Shown: piece after piece, positions 8,337-16,257 of the stretch
How positions within the stretch are numbered: position 1 is the first letter of the stretch
How the letters are laid out: every line of letters begins with the position of its first letter
Source: Rhodobacter huangdaonensis
Lineage (GTDB): Bacteria > Pseudomonadota > Alphaproteobacteria > Rhodobacterales > Rhodobacteraceae
Length of the DNA stretch: 64,000 nt
Direction of reading: 5' to 3'
Assembly (NCBI RefSeq): GCF_004022465.1
Contig: NZ_SAVA01000001.1
Span: forward strand, 248,001-312,000
Notes under the pieces: generated by a model
Told to the model about the DNA's origin: nothing
The model's input: the letters and a program-made list of their open reading frames with translations, nothing else
Database searches by the model: none
Translations under genes and position numbers: made by a program

Positions 8337-9113
8337 TCAGAGGTTTTTCAGCATCCCGCCGTCGACACGGATCATCGACCCGGTGACGAAGGAGGCCTGG
8401 CGCGAGGCCAGGAAGGCGGCCACGGCACCGAATTCCTCCGGCCTGCCATAGCGGCCCACCGGGATCGTCGCGCGCGAGGCCGCGGCGATCTCCTCGACAC
8501 TCTTGCCGGTCTTCTTCGCCTGGCCCGCGTCCAGCTCGGCGACGCGATCGGTGCCGATCCGGCCCGGCAGGATCATGTTCACGGTGATCCCCAGCGGCGC
8601 GACCTCGCCCGCCAGCGTCTTCGACCAGCCGGCGATCGCGGCGCGCACGCCGTTCGACAGGGCAAGGTTGGGAATCGGTGCGATCACGCCCGACGAGCCG
8701 ATGGTGATGATCCGGCCGAAGCCGCGCTCGGCCATGCCCGGGATCAGCGCGTCGGCCAGCGCCATCATCGGCAGCGCCATGCCCTCGTAGGCCTCCAGCC
8801 AGCTTTCGCGCGACTGGCCGCGCGCCGGGCCGGCCTTCGGACCGCCGCAGTTAGTGACGAGGATGTCGACGCCCAGCCCGGCCATCCGTGCCGCCAGCGC
8901 GCTGACCGCCGCCGGGTCAGCCATGTCGAAGGCCACCGCCTCGACCCGCGCCGAGAGGCCGGCCGCTGCCGCCCAGTCGTCCACCGCCGCGGTGTTGCGC
9001 GCCGCGGCACAGACCTGCACGCCCTCCTCGGCCAGCGCCCGGGCACAGGCCGCGCCCAGCCCGCGGCTTGCGCCCAGCACCAGCGCCCTGGTGCCGTTCA
9101 GTCCGAAATCCAT
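8337..9113 (-). CDS. SDR-family protein with non-canonical active site
   Basis: A 258-residue short-chain dehydrogenase/reductase with the cofactor motif LGASRGLGAACA near the N-terminus, NCGG in place of NNAG, and the serine loop ITIGSSG. In the catalytic tetrad region, where Tyr-x-x-x-Lys is expected, the sequence reads SNGVRAAIAGW, so Tyr is replaced by Ser and Lys by Arg. This matches the beta-ketoacyl-ACP-reductase-like SDR subgroup known to deviate from the tetrad. Ends with the usual MIRVDGG. The ATG at 9113 overlaps the stop of the DapA-like gene by one base, indicating coupling. Whether it is a true reductase or a diverged enzyme is open. Confidence 0.82.
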   Translation of the reverse strand: MDFGLNGTRALVLGASRGLGAACARALAEEGVQVCAAARNTAAVDDWAAAAGLSARVEAVAFDMADPAAVSALAARMAGLGVDILVTNCGGPKAGPARGQSRESWLEAYEGMALPMMALADALIPGMAERGFGRIITIGSSGVIAPIPNLALSNGVRAAIAGWSKTLAGEVAPLGITVNMILPGRIGTDRVAELDAGQAKKTGKSVEEIAAASRATIPVGRYGRPEEFGAVAAFLASRQASFVTGSMIRVDGGMLKNL

Positions 9114-10039
9114 CAGTTCAGCTCCTTCAGTCGGGTCTGCAGACGCGCCATCAGGCGGTCCACCTCTGTCACGGCGCGGGCGTCCAGCCCCGCGCCCGGA
9201 GCCCGCAGCGCCGGAGACGCGATTGCCCCGCGCCGGGCCAGCATGTGTTTGCGCACCGCCAGCCCCAACCCGGGCTGGGTCTCGTAGCGGATCAGCGGCA
9301 GGTGGGCGTCGAACAGGTCCTGGGCCTTCGCCTCCTCGCCTGCAGTCATCAGCCGCACCACGTTCACCAGCATCTCGGGAAAGCCGAAGCCGGTCATCGC
9401 GCCATCGGCGCCGCGCGCCATCTCCTCGGGCAGGAACAGCCCGCCGTTGCCGCACAGGATCGAAACCCGGCGCTGGCCGGCCGCCTCGGCGGCGCGGATC
9501 CTGCTGATCTTGTTCAGACCCGGCCAGTCCTCGTGCTTGACCATCTTGATCGAGGGATAGTCGACGATGATCCGCTGCAGGATCTCGTCCGAGATCTGCA
9601 CCTTGGTCGACAGCGGAAAGTCCTGCAGCACCACCGGCACCGCGTCGCCGATCTGCGTCACCACCTGCCCGTAATAGCGGTGGATCGCCGGGTCGGTGTT
9701 CAGGCTGCCGGGCGGAGCCACCATCACCCCGGCTGCCCCCAGGTCCATCACCTGCGCCGTCAGCTCGCCGATCGCTGCCAGCCCCGGGGCCGAGACGCCG
9801 ACCACGATCGGCCGCCCCCCGGCGCGCGCCAGCACCCGCTTCACGATCGCGACCGATTCCGTCTGGGTCATCTTGGGCGCCTCGCCCATCATCCCGAGCA
9901 CGGTCAGCCCGGTCGCGCCTTTCTCGAAGTAGAAATCCACCACCCGGTCAAGGCTGTCCCAGTCGATCGCCCCGCCCTCGTCAAAGGGCGTGACCGAGAT
10001 CACGAACACGCCCGAGCTGTTTTGGTCAATCAGTGCCAT
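9113..10039 (-). CDS. DapA/NanA-family class I lyase-like protein
   Basis: A 308-residue TIM-barrel protein of the dihydrodipicolinate synthase/N-acetylneuraminate lyase family. The Schiff-base lysine is K168 in IKMVKHED, and the pyruvate-binding loop appears as LGMMGEAPKMT instead of the usual GTTGE. Where classic DapA has the catalytic Tyr in YNVP, this protein has LQDFP, so the general acid is missing or different. True lysine biosynthesis is therefore unlikely; a retro-aldol or hydro-lyase step in the catabolic pathway is more plausible. The ATG at 10039 is chosen because upstream codons run into the amidohydrolase gene, which ends 11 bases away. Confidence 0.8.
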   Translation of the reverse strand: MALIDQNSSGVFVISVTPFDEGGAIDWDSLDRVVDFYFEKGATGLTVLGMMGEAPKMTQTESVAIVKRVLARAGGRPIVVGVSAPGLAAIGELTAQVMDLGAAGVMVAPPGSLNTDPAIHRYYGQVVTQIGDAVPVVLQDFPLSTKVQISDEILQRIIVDYPSIKMVKHEDWPGLNKISRIRAAEAAGQRRVSILCGNGGLFLPEEMARGADGAMTGFGFPEMLVNVVRLMTAGEEAKAQDLFDAHLPLIRYETQPGLGLAVRKHMLARRGAIASPALRAPGAGLDARAVTEVDRLMARLQTRLKELN

Positions 10040-10050
10040 GTGTTGCCCCC

Positions 10051-11412
10051 TTACGCGTACCAGCCCTTGGTCGCGCGCTTCACCACGCGGCCCGAGCCCT
10101 CGGGGTTCACGACATTCTCGCCGTCCCACCCCAGTTCGCCGCGCAGATAGGTGGCGCGGACCCGGACGTCGAAGGTCTCGCCGTCAAAGGGCGTCCACTT
10201 GAGACCGTCATGCGCCTTCTTCGCGTCCCAGACGAAGGCGCCCTCTTCCAGCACCGTCAGATCCGCCTCGCGACCGACCTCGATCGCGCCCTTGCGGTCA
10301 TCGATACCGAAGAACTTCGCCGGCCGGGAGCTGAGCATGTCGGCGGTCATCTTGGCCGCGTCATGGCCACGTCGCCTGGCCAGCGTGTAGAAGGCCGGCA
10401 CCAGCGTCTCCAGCCCGGGGATCCCCGCGCCGGCGTCGAAGATTGACGGCGTGAACTTGTTGTCGATCGGCCAGCTCGAATGGTCGGAAGAGACGAAGGC
10501 GACGTCCCCCTCTTCGAGCGACTGCCACAGCCCGTCGACCGCGTCCGGGCGGACCGGCGGGTTCACCTTCATCATCGCGCCGTATTTCTCGCCGTCGCGG
10601 GCGGCGTCGAACCACAGGTAATGCACACAGGTCTCGCCGGTCGCCCGCATGCCGGTCCGGGCGAACATCCGGGTGATGTCGAAGCTCTCCTTCGCGGTCT
10701 GGTGCACCGGGTGAGCATGCCCGCCCGCCGCCTGCGCGATCGCGAAGAACTGCGCGGTTGCGGCCAGCTCGGCCGCCAGCGGGCGCGAGGCCGAATGCGC
10801 GACGATCCCATCGACGCCGGCGTCGCGCACGCGCCCCATCCGCGCCAGCACGATTTCCTGATCTTCGTTGTGCAGCCCCAGCGGCAGGTCGGTCTGCGCC
10901 AGCGCCTCGAACAGGTCCAGCGTCAGATCCTCGGCAATGCGCGGGAAGCGCGACGGACTGTTCTCGAAGGAAGAGATCTTGAACGCCACCACGCCCTTGC
11001 GGGCCAGCCCCTCGACATGGTCGATCCGGGTCTCGCCGGTGACCGTGCCGTAGAGCGCCATATCGGCATGCGCCAGAGCCGCGATGGCGTCGACCTTGAG
11101 GTCGAAGCGTTCCTCGCGGTCCAGCGGATCGGGGTTGTCGTAGGGCATGTCGACCAGCGTCGTGATGCCGCCCGCAATGGCCGAGGCCGTCGCAGGCGCG
11201 ATCCCCGGCAATCCGCCGTAATCGGTGGCGTGAGTCTGGCCGTCGACCGCCCCCGGCAGGATCAGGCACTCCCCGTAATCCTCGGTCCGGTGCGCCTGCG
11301 GCACCTCGCCCTGACCGATCGCGACGATCCGGCCGTCCTGAATGCCGATCCAGCCATTCACCAGAGTTCCCTCGGGCGTGACGATCGCCCCCTTGACGCT
11401 TCTGTCCAGCAT
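10051..11412 (-). CDS. Cyclic amidohydrolase, allantoinase/dihydropyrimidinase-like, with altered metal motif
   Basis: A 453-residue amidohydrolase-superfamily protein of the allantoinase/hydantoinase/dihydroorotase group, which open cyclic amides. Candidate metal ligands are K145 (carboxylated lysine, VVAFKIS), H181, H237 and D310 (SSDHSS). The normal D-x-H-x-H on strand 1 reads DGQTH (residues 57-61), so the first histidine is Gln. This may mean a mononuclear or otherwise altered site. It directly follows a hydantoin-racemase-like gene (1 base apart), a pairing known from hydantoin pathways. A ring-opening amidase in the pathway is the best reading; the substrate is unknown. Confidence 0.8.
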   Translation of the reverse strand: MLDRSVKGAIVTPEGTLVNGWIGIQDGRIVAIGQGEVPQAHRTEDYGECLILPGAVDGQTHATDYGGLPGIAPATASAIAGGITTLVDMPYDNPDPLDREERFDLKVDAIAALAHADMALYGTVTGETRIDHVEGLARKGVVAFKISSFENSPSRFPRIAEDLTLDLFEALAQTDLPLGLHNEDQEIVLARMGRVRDAGVDGIVAHSASRPLAAELAATAQFFAIAQAAGGHAHPVHQTAKESFDITRMFARTGMRATGETCVHYLWFDAARDGEKYGAMMKVNPPVRPDAVDGLWQSLEEGDVAFVSSDHSSWPIDNKFTPSIFDAGAGIPGLETLVPAFYTLARRRGHDAAKMTADMLSSRPAKFFGIDDRKGAIEVGREADLTVLEEGAFVWDAKKAHDGLKWTPFDGETFDVRVRATYLRGELGWDGENVVNPEGSGRVVKRATKGWYA

Positions 11413-11413
11413 C

Positions 11414-12073
11414 TCAGGCTCCCTTTCCGTAATTCAGGTCCAATGCGTTGATCGCGTCCGAGACCGCGGCCTGAACCGGGTCGATCACGATACAGCCCAG
11501 CCCGACCTGCAGCCCTGCGCGCTGCTCCCCCATGCCGGCACAGCCGAGGATCAGCACCTCGGCCTTGTCCTTCTCGAGCAGGTCCTGCGCGACACGGGTG
11601 ATCGTGGGGCGCGAATGCCGGGCATCATTCGCCTCGGCCACGTCCATGTCGATCGAGCGGTCCCCCGCCAGCCGCGAGGTCAGCCCGAGCGCGTCGATCT
11701 TTGCCTTGTGGCGTGCAATCGACGATGGCCCCAGCGAAATGACACCGAAGCTTTCGCCCAAGACCAGTGTGGCGCAGTAGGCGGATTCCGCGACGCCGAA
11801 TATCGGTTTTGTCGTCGTCGCCCGCGCCGCCGCAAGGCCCGGGTCAGAAAAACAGGCGATCACATAGGCATCCGCCGGCGTGTTGCGGACGAAATCCACC
11901 ACCATCGGCGCGACCTGGGCCACGTCGTCGTCGGTCTCGATCCCGAGCGGCGCTTCGCTCAGCGTGTAGCAGGTGATCTCATGCGCGGTCACCGCCCGCA
12001 GCGGCGCAAGGCACCCTTCCATCGAGGCGGTCACCGCCGTCGAACTGTTGGGATTGAGTACCGCGATCTTCAT
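11414..12073 (-). CDS. Aspartate/glutamate/hydantoin racemase family protein
   Basis: A 219-residue member of the Asp/Glu/hydantoin racemase family (PF01177). Both catalytic cysteines are present: C74 in VIACFSDPG and C178 in LILGCAGMG. The N-terminus KIAVLNPNSS is typical of hydantoin-racemase relatives such as DcrA/HyuE. It is the first gene of the long leftward run and sits one base before the cyclic amidohydrolase, so a substrate-epimerising step before ring opening is likely (inference). The promoter region upstream is shared with the divergent ArgE-like gene and holds an AT-rich inverted repeat. Confidence 0.82.
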   Translation of the reverse strand: MKIAVLNPNSSTAVTASMEGCLAPLRAVTAHEITCYTLSEAPLGIETDDDVAQVAPMVVDFVRNTPADAYVIACFSDPGLAAARATTTKPIFGVAESAYCATLVLGESFGVISLGPSSIARHKAKIDALGLTSRLAGDRSIDMDVAEANDARHSRPTITRVAQDLLEKDKAEVLILGCAGMGEQRAGLQVGLGCIVIDPVQAAVSDAINALDLNYGKGA

Positions 12074-12181
12074 TGCTCAGCCTACCTCTCACTTGTTTGC
12101 CAGCCGGAATGCCCGCACGCCCCGGCCCGTTGCGAGGGCCCGGTCTATCGAATCGGAACAGACCCGCTGCAGGTCATTGTC

Positions 12182-12218
12182 ATTGATATATCTGATGGCA
12201 TCAATCATAATATATCAA
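12182..12218. promoter_or_regulatory. AT-rich inverted repeat between divergent catabolic operons
   Basis: Within the 211-bp divergent intergenic region, TTGATATAT (12183-12191) is repeated inverted as ATATATCAA (12210-12218), enclosing TGATG-G-CATCA (12193-12203), itself a palindrome. The left part read on the minus strand is GATATATCAAT, identical to 18775-18785 and one mismatch from 172-182. Palindromic, AT-rich and placed between two start regions, it looks like an operator controlling both the racemase-to-permease run and the deacylase. GntR- or LysR-type binding is possible; the cognate regulator is not in the window. Confidence 0.5.
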
Positions 12219-12284
12219 ACTCCGCGTGACGGTATGCACCACCGAAATCCCGGTGCCCGCCACTTCGCCCAGAAAGGACTGCCG

Positions 12285-13469
12285 ATGCCCGATATCTTCC
12301 CCCGTCCCGGCCCTGCCGCGATGACTGCGCAGGAGATCCTTGCCCGACTGGTCGCCTTTCCGACTGTCAGCGAGTCCAGCAATCTGGCGCTGCTCGACTG
12401 GGTCGCAGGCTATTTGGCGGGGTACGGTGTCGAAAGCCACCTGTTGCCCAATGCGACCGGAGAGAAGGCCAGCCTGTTTGCGGTGATCGGCCCACGGGTC
12501 GCAGGCGGGGTCGCGCTGTCGGGCCACACCGACGTGGTGCCGATCAAGGGGCAGGCGTGGAGTTCCGATCCCTTCGTACTGACCGAGCGCGACGGCAAGC
12601 TGTTCGGGCGTGGCGCGGTCGACATGAAGGGCTTTCTGGCGACCATGCTGGCGATCGTTCCGCAAGCCGTGCGTGCGCCCCTCAAGCGGCCAATCTACCT
12701 TGCCTTTTCCCATGACGAGGAGATCGGCTGCGAGGGCTGCATCGACATGGTGCAACAGATGGCGCGCGACCTGCCGGTGCCGCAGGCCGTGATCGTCGGC
12801 GAGCCCAGCAATCTGCGGGTGATCGAAGCCCACAAGGGCTCGATCGCCTTCCGGCTGCACGTCACCGGCCATTCGGTGCATTCCTCGCTGCTGCATACCG
12901 GCGTCAGCGCGATCATGGAGGCGGCCGAGCTGATCCACTGGGCCAACGAGACCAACACGGCAAACCGTGCGGCGCCCCCCTCGGCGGTGGCCGCGGCGTT
13001 CAATCCGCCGTGGACCACGGTCCATGTCGGCACGATCGCGGGCGGGACCGCGAACAACATCACCGCCGCCGAATGCCATTTCGCGCTGGATTTCCGGGTC
13101 GTGCCCGATGAGCGGCTCGAGGACTGGGACGCGCGGATGCGCGCCGAGGTGGCGCAGGTCGTGGCGCGGATGCGCGCCATCGAACCCGCGACCGGAATCG
13201 AGATCGAGCAGGTGTTCAGGGTTCCGCCGCTGGCCTCCGATCCCGCCCGCCGCGCTGCCCGGCTGACCGCCCGGCTGACCGGCTCGGACGCCACCGACGT
13301 GGTCAGTTTCGGCACCGAGGCCGGGCATTTTCAGGCGGCCGGCTGGCCGACCGTGGTTTGCGGTCCCGGCGACATCGCGCGGGCCCACAAGGCCGACGAG
13401 TTCATCGCGGTGGACGAGCTGGAAGCCGGGGTCGCCCTGCTGCGCCGGCTGATCGCCGAACTGAGCTGA
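12285..13469 (+). CDS. ArgE/DapE-type M20 deacylase (acetylornithine deacetylase-like)
   Basis: A 394-residue M20 metallo-amidohydrolase. Zinc-ligand motifs are complete: SGHTDVVP (H81, D83), GRGAVDMKG (D113) and SHDEEIGCEG (E145-E146, catalytic base and ligand), with a lid domain carrying GHSVHSSLLHTG. Members remove N-acyl or N-carbamoyl groups from amino acids. The ATG at 12285 has AGAAAGGA six bases upstream; longer in-frame extension runs across the divergent promoter and is rejected. Its location, divergent from a cyclic amidohydrolase and racemase, suggests release of the free amino acid from the ring-opened product rather than arginine biosynthesis. Confidence 0.85.
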   Translation: MPDIFPRPGPAAMTAQEILARLVAFPTVSESSNLALLDWVAGYLAGYGVESHLLPNATGEKASLFAVIGPRVAGGVALSGHTDVVPIKGQAWSSDPFVLTERDGKLFGRGAVDMKGFLATMLAIVPQAVRAPLKRPIYLAFSHDEEIGCEGCIDMVQQMARDLPVPQAVIVGEPSNLRVIEAHKGSIAFRLHVTGHSVHSSLLHTGVSAIMEAAELIHWANETNTANRAAPPSAVAAAFNPPWTTVHVGTIAGGTANNITAAECHFALDFRVVPDERLEDWDARMRAEVAQVVARMRAIEPATGIEIEQVFRVPPLASDPARRAARLTARLTGSDATDVVSFGTEAGHFQAAGWPTVVCGPGDIARAHKADEFIAVDELEAGVALLRRLIAELS

Positions 13470-13542
13470 ACAGAGCGCGCGGGGGAGCCACGGCCCCGGC
13501 GCGGTATCGCAACGCGCGTTCGACGGTGCCATCCCGCCCCGC

Positions 13543-14307
13543 CTACAGAATCCGCGCGAGGAATTCGCGCGTTCGTTCCTGCCTCGGGTCGCGAAACAGC
13601 ACGGAGGGGGCAGAACACTCGACCACCCGGCCGCCGTCCATGAAGGCAACCTTGTCGGCGACCTCCTCGGCGAAGCGCATCTCGTGGGTGACAACGACCA
13701 TCGTCATCCCGGCCTGCGCCAGCTGCCGCATCACATCGAGCACCTCCCCCACCAGCTCGGGATCCAGCGCCGAGGTCGGTTCATCGAACAGCATCAGCTT
13801 GGGTTTCATCGCCAGCGCCCGGGCGATCGCCACCCGCTGCTGCTGCCCGCCCGAAAGCTGGTGCGGATAGGCGTTGATGCGGTTTCCCAGCCCGACCCGC
13901 TGCAGCAGGCTGACAGCTTCCTCGCGGACCTCGGCGGCGGGGCGGCGCTGAACACTCACCGGCGCCTCGCAGACGTTCTGCAGCGCGGTCATGTGGCTGA
14001 ACAGATTGAAGCGCTGGAACACCATGCCGATCTGCGCCCGCTGCACTGCAATGTCGCGCTCATGCAGCTCGTAGAGCTTGTGGCCCTCCTGCCGGTAGCC
14101 GATCAGGTCGCCGTCAACCCGCAACGTGCCCGAGTCGACCTTCTCGAGGTGATTGATGCAGCGCAGGAAGGTCGACTTGCCCGAGCCCGACGGGCCGATC
14201 AGGCAGAACACCTCGCCTTGCTCGACCGTCAGGTCGATCCCCTTGAGGACTTCCAGCGTGCCGAACGTCTTGCCGACTTGCCGGGCGGAAACCATCGGTG
14301 CGGTCAT
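13543..14307 (-). CDS. Polar amino-acid-type ABC transporter ATP-binding protein (system 2)
   Basis: A 254-residue GlnQ/HisP-type ATPase. Walker A is IGPSGSGKST, the signature is LSGGQQQRVAIARAL, Walker B is LMLFDEPTSALDPE, and the switch histidine is in VVTHEM. The insertion YRQEGHKLYELHERD after Walker A is typical of this subfamily. It starts one base after the permease gene ends. It is the last gene of the third leftward run and faces the ArgE-like gene across 73 bases. System 2 is distinct from system 1 at 4406-8183; the two ATPases are clearly different in sequence. Confidence 0.9.
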   Translation of the reverse strand: MTAPMVSARQVGKTFGTLEVLKGIDLTVEQGEVFCLIGPSGSGKSTFLRCINHLEKVDSGTLRVDGDLIGYRQEGHKLYELHERDIAVQRAQIGMVFQRFNLFSHMTALQNVCEAPVSVQRRPAAEVREEAVSLLQRVGLGNRINAYPHQLSGGQQQRVAIARALAMKPKLMLFDEPTSALDPELVGEVLDVMRQLAQAGMTMVVVTHEMRFAEEVADKVAFMDGGRVVECSAPSVLFRDPRQERTREFLARIL

Positions 14308-14308
14308 T

Positions 14309-15220
14309 TCAGTGTGCCCCCGAGCTTTTGGCGTTGAAATGGGCTTCGATCCGGCTCTGGATCACGCTCAGGATCGAGGTGAGCACGAGATACCAAAGGC
14401 TTGCCACGATCAGCATCGGGATCGTCTGAAAGGTGCGCGAGGCGATCGTCTGCACCGCGTACAGAAGATCATAGAGAGCGATCACGCTGACCAGAGAGGT
14501 GGTCTTGAGCATGCCGATGGTCTGGTTCCCGGTCGGCGGGATGATGATCCGCAGCGCCTGCGGCAACACCACCCGCAACAAGACCTTGCGTCGCGTCATG
14601 CCGAGGGCGCGCCCGGCGTCCTGCTGACCGTGATCGACCGACATGATGCCCGACCGCACGATCTCGGCCATGTAGGCGCCTTCGTTGAGCGCCAGCCCCA
14701 GAAGCGCCGCGCTGTAGGGCGTGATCAGGTCATTGACCGAGCCCTCGTACAGTGTCGCGCCGCCGAACGGGAGGCCGATGCGCAGGTCCGGGTAAAGGAA
14801 GGCGAGGTTATACCAGAAGATCAGCTGGACCAGCAGCGGCGTGCCCCGGAACAACCAGAGGTAAAGCAGCGCGGGCACCCGCAGCCAGGTCCGCGCCGAC
14901 ATCCGCATCACCGCGAAGATCACGCCGAGGACCAGCCCGATGGCCATCGAGGCGATCGTCAGCCAGAGCGTCAGCCCCATCCCCCACAGCACCGCGGGCT
15001 CGAACAGGTAGGAGAACACCACCCCCCATTCGAAATTCGGATTGCGGATCAGCTCGGCCACGATCCCCAGCCCGACAATGCACATCAGCGCCATGCCGAT
15101 CCGGTCGGTCATCCGCTGTGCCGGGATCACCATCGGCGCATCGTCCTGCCCCGTCGCGGTCCTGGCCGCGCGGGACAACACGCCTGGCCGTGTCGTTTCG
15201 TCGAATCCGTTGTCGCTCAT
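14309..15220 (-). CDS. Polar amino-acid-type ABC transporter permease (system 2)
   Basis: A 303-residue inner-membrane permease of the HisM/ArtQ type. Hydrophobic segments start near residue 40 (MCIVGLGIVAEL), and an EAA loop is seen at DAGRALGMTRRKVLLRVVLPQALR. At about 300 residues it is longer than the usual 220, with an N-terminal cytoplasmic extension and a larger periplasmic loop. Only one permease accompanies this ATPase and binding protein, so it probably works as a homodimer. An ATG at 15220 is taken as start; a GTG at 15232 adds four residues. Confidence 0.87.
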   Translation of the reverse strand: MSDNGFDETTRPGVLSRAARTATGQDDAPMVIPAQRMTDRIGMALMCIVGLGIVAELIRNPNFEWGVVFSYLFEPAVLWGMGLTLWLTIASMAIGLVLGVIFAVMRMSARTWLRVPALLYLWLFRGTPLLVQLIFWYNLAFLYPDLRIGLPFGGATLYEGSVNDLITPYSAALLGLALNEGAYMAEIVRSGIMSVDHGQQDAGRALGMTRRKVLLRVVLPQALRIIIPPTGNQTIGMLKTTSLVSVIALYDLLYAVQTIASRTFQTIPMLIVASLWYLVLTSILSVIQSRIEAHFNAKSSGAH

Positions 15221-15293
15221 CTTCGGGACCACTTTGTTGTCTGTTCGCGCGGATCGGCGAGGGGCTGCAGGCCCCTCGCCCTGGCGGGGACCG

Positions 15294-16193
15294 TTACTCG
15301 GCCGCCTTGGTCTTCAGGTTGATGCCGGGCTCGCGCAGGATGATCGGCTGCAGGTCCCATTTCTTCATGATCTCGTCATAGGTGCCGTCAGCCAGAATGG
15401 CCTTGGCCCCGGCCAGCAGCGCATTCGCCAGCTCGTCATTGCCCTTTTGCACGACGATGCCGTTGATCCAGCGCGGCAGGATGTCCGGGATCACGATCTC
15501 GAGCGGCTTCTTCGAGGCCTCGCGGATGTATTTCGCCGAGGAGGCGTCGTTGACGAGGAAGTCGACCCGGCCCGACAGCAGCGCCAGAATCGTCGCGTCC
15601 TGTGAGTTGAATTCCATCTTTTCAATCGGCTTCAGCCCCTGCTCGACGCAATAGGGCGACAGGATGTTGCTGATGGTCTGGCCATAGGTGGTGCCGGACT
15701 GGTTGCCCGATTTCTTGCCGCACAGGGTCTTCGGATCGGCGGTGACGCCACTGCCCGCCAGCAAGTAGATGCCGTTCGTCGACAGCGAGACGTCGACGAA
15801 ATCGACGATCTTCTCGCGCTCGACCGAGTCCGAGATGCATTGCATCGCCATGTCGTAGCGGCCGCTTTGCACGCCCGGGATCAGCCCGTCGAAAGCGATC
15901 GAGACCGGCTCGATCTTGACGCCGAGCTTCTTGCCCAGAGCCTGGCGATAGTCCTCTTCCCAGCCGGTAAAGGTCTTGTTGTCTTCCTCGAGGAAGTCGC
16001 AAGGCGCATGCTGGGCATCGGTCGCAGCCTTGATCACGCCCGCGTCCCGGATCTTCGCCGGGAGCAGCGCGGTCAGCGCCGGATCGGTCGTGACTTTGGC
16101 AGTGATCGCCTCGTCGGCCATGCCGCTCGCGGGGATCACCGCCGAGCCGAGGAAGATGGCCCCCATGGCCATGAGCGAATGGATTTTTTTCAT
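15294..16193 (-). CDS. Periplasmic amino-acid-type substrate-binding protein (system 2)
   Basis: A 299-residue SBP_bac_3 protein. A signal peptide (MKKIHSLMAMGAIFLG, cleavage near ASGMADE) is followed by a first lobe with GVIKAATDAQHAPCDFLEE and EEDYRQALGKKLGV. The second lobe has LVNDASSAKYI. The mature protein has several cysteines (CDF, MQCIS, LCGKK, PYCVEQ), which may form disulfides. ATG at 16193. It precedes the permease by 73 bases on the same strand and follows the flavoprotein gene by 64 bases. Ligand not predicted. Confidence 0.88.
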   Translation of the reverse strand: MKKIHSLMAMGAIFLGSAVIPASGMADEAITAKVTTDPALTALLPAKIRDAGVIKAATDAQHAPCDFLEEDNKTFTGWEEDYRQALGKKLGVKIEPVSIAFDGLIPGVQSGRYDMAMQCISDSVEREKIVDFVDVSLSTNGIYLLAGSGVTADPKTLCGKKSGNQSGTTYGQTISNILSPYCVEQGLKPIEKMEFNSQDATILALLSGRVDFLVNDASSAKYIREASKKPLEIVIPDILPRWINGIVVQKGNDELANALLAGAKAILADGTYDEIMKKWDLQPIILREPGINLKTKAAE

Positions 16194-16257
16194 GGTCTTC
16201 AATCCCTGTTGGTTCTGTGCCGGGCTCCCGGCACGCTGGAGATGATCGGATGATCGG

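Noticed and set aside
6354..9287. A 977-codon open frame on the plus strand opposite the AroM, binding-protein and SDR genes
   Set aside because: It is an antisense frame kept open by GC-rich codon bias; its product is Arg/His/Gln-rich without domains, and real genes are certain on the other strand.
10051..12073. A classical hydantoin-degradation operon (hyuA/hyuB, hydantoinase, carbamoylase)
   Set aside because: The racemase and amidohydrolase fit, but there is no HyuA/HyuB and the amidohydrolase has an altered metal site; the deacylase is only ArgE-like.
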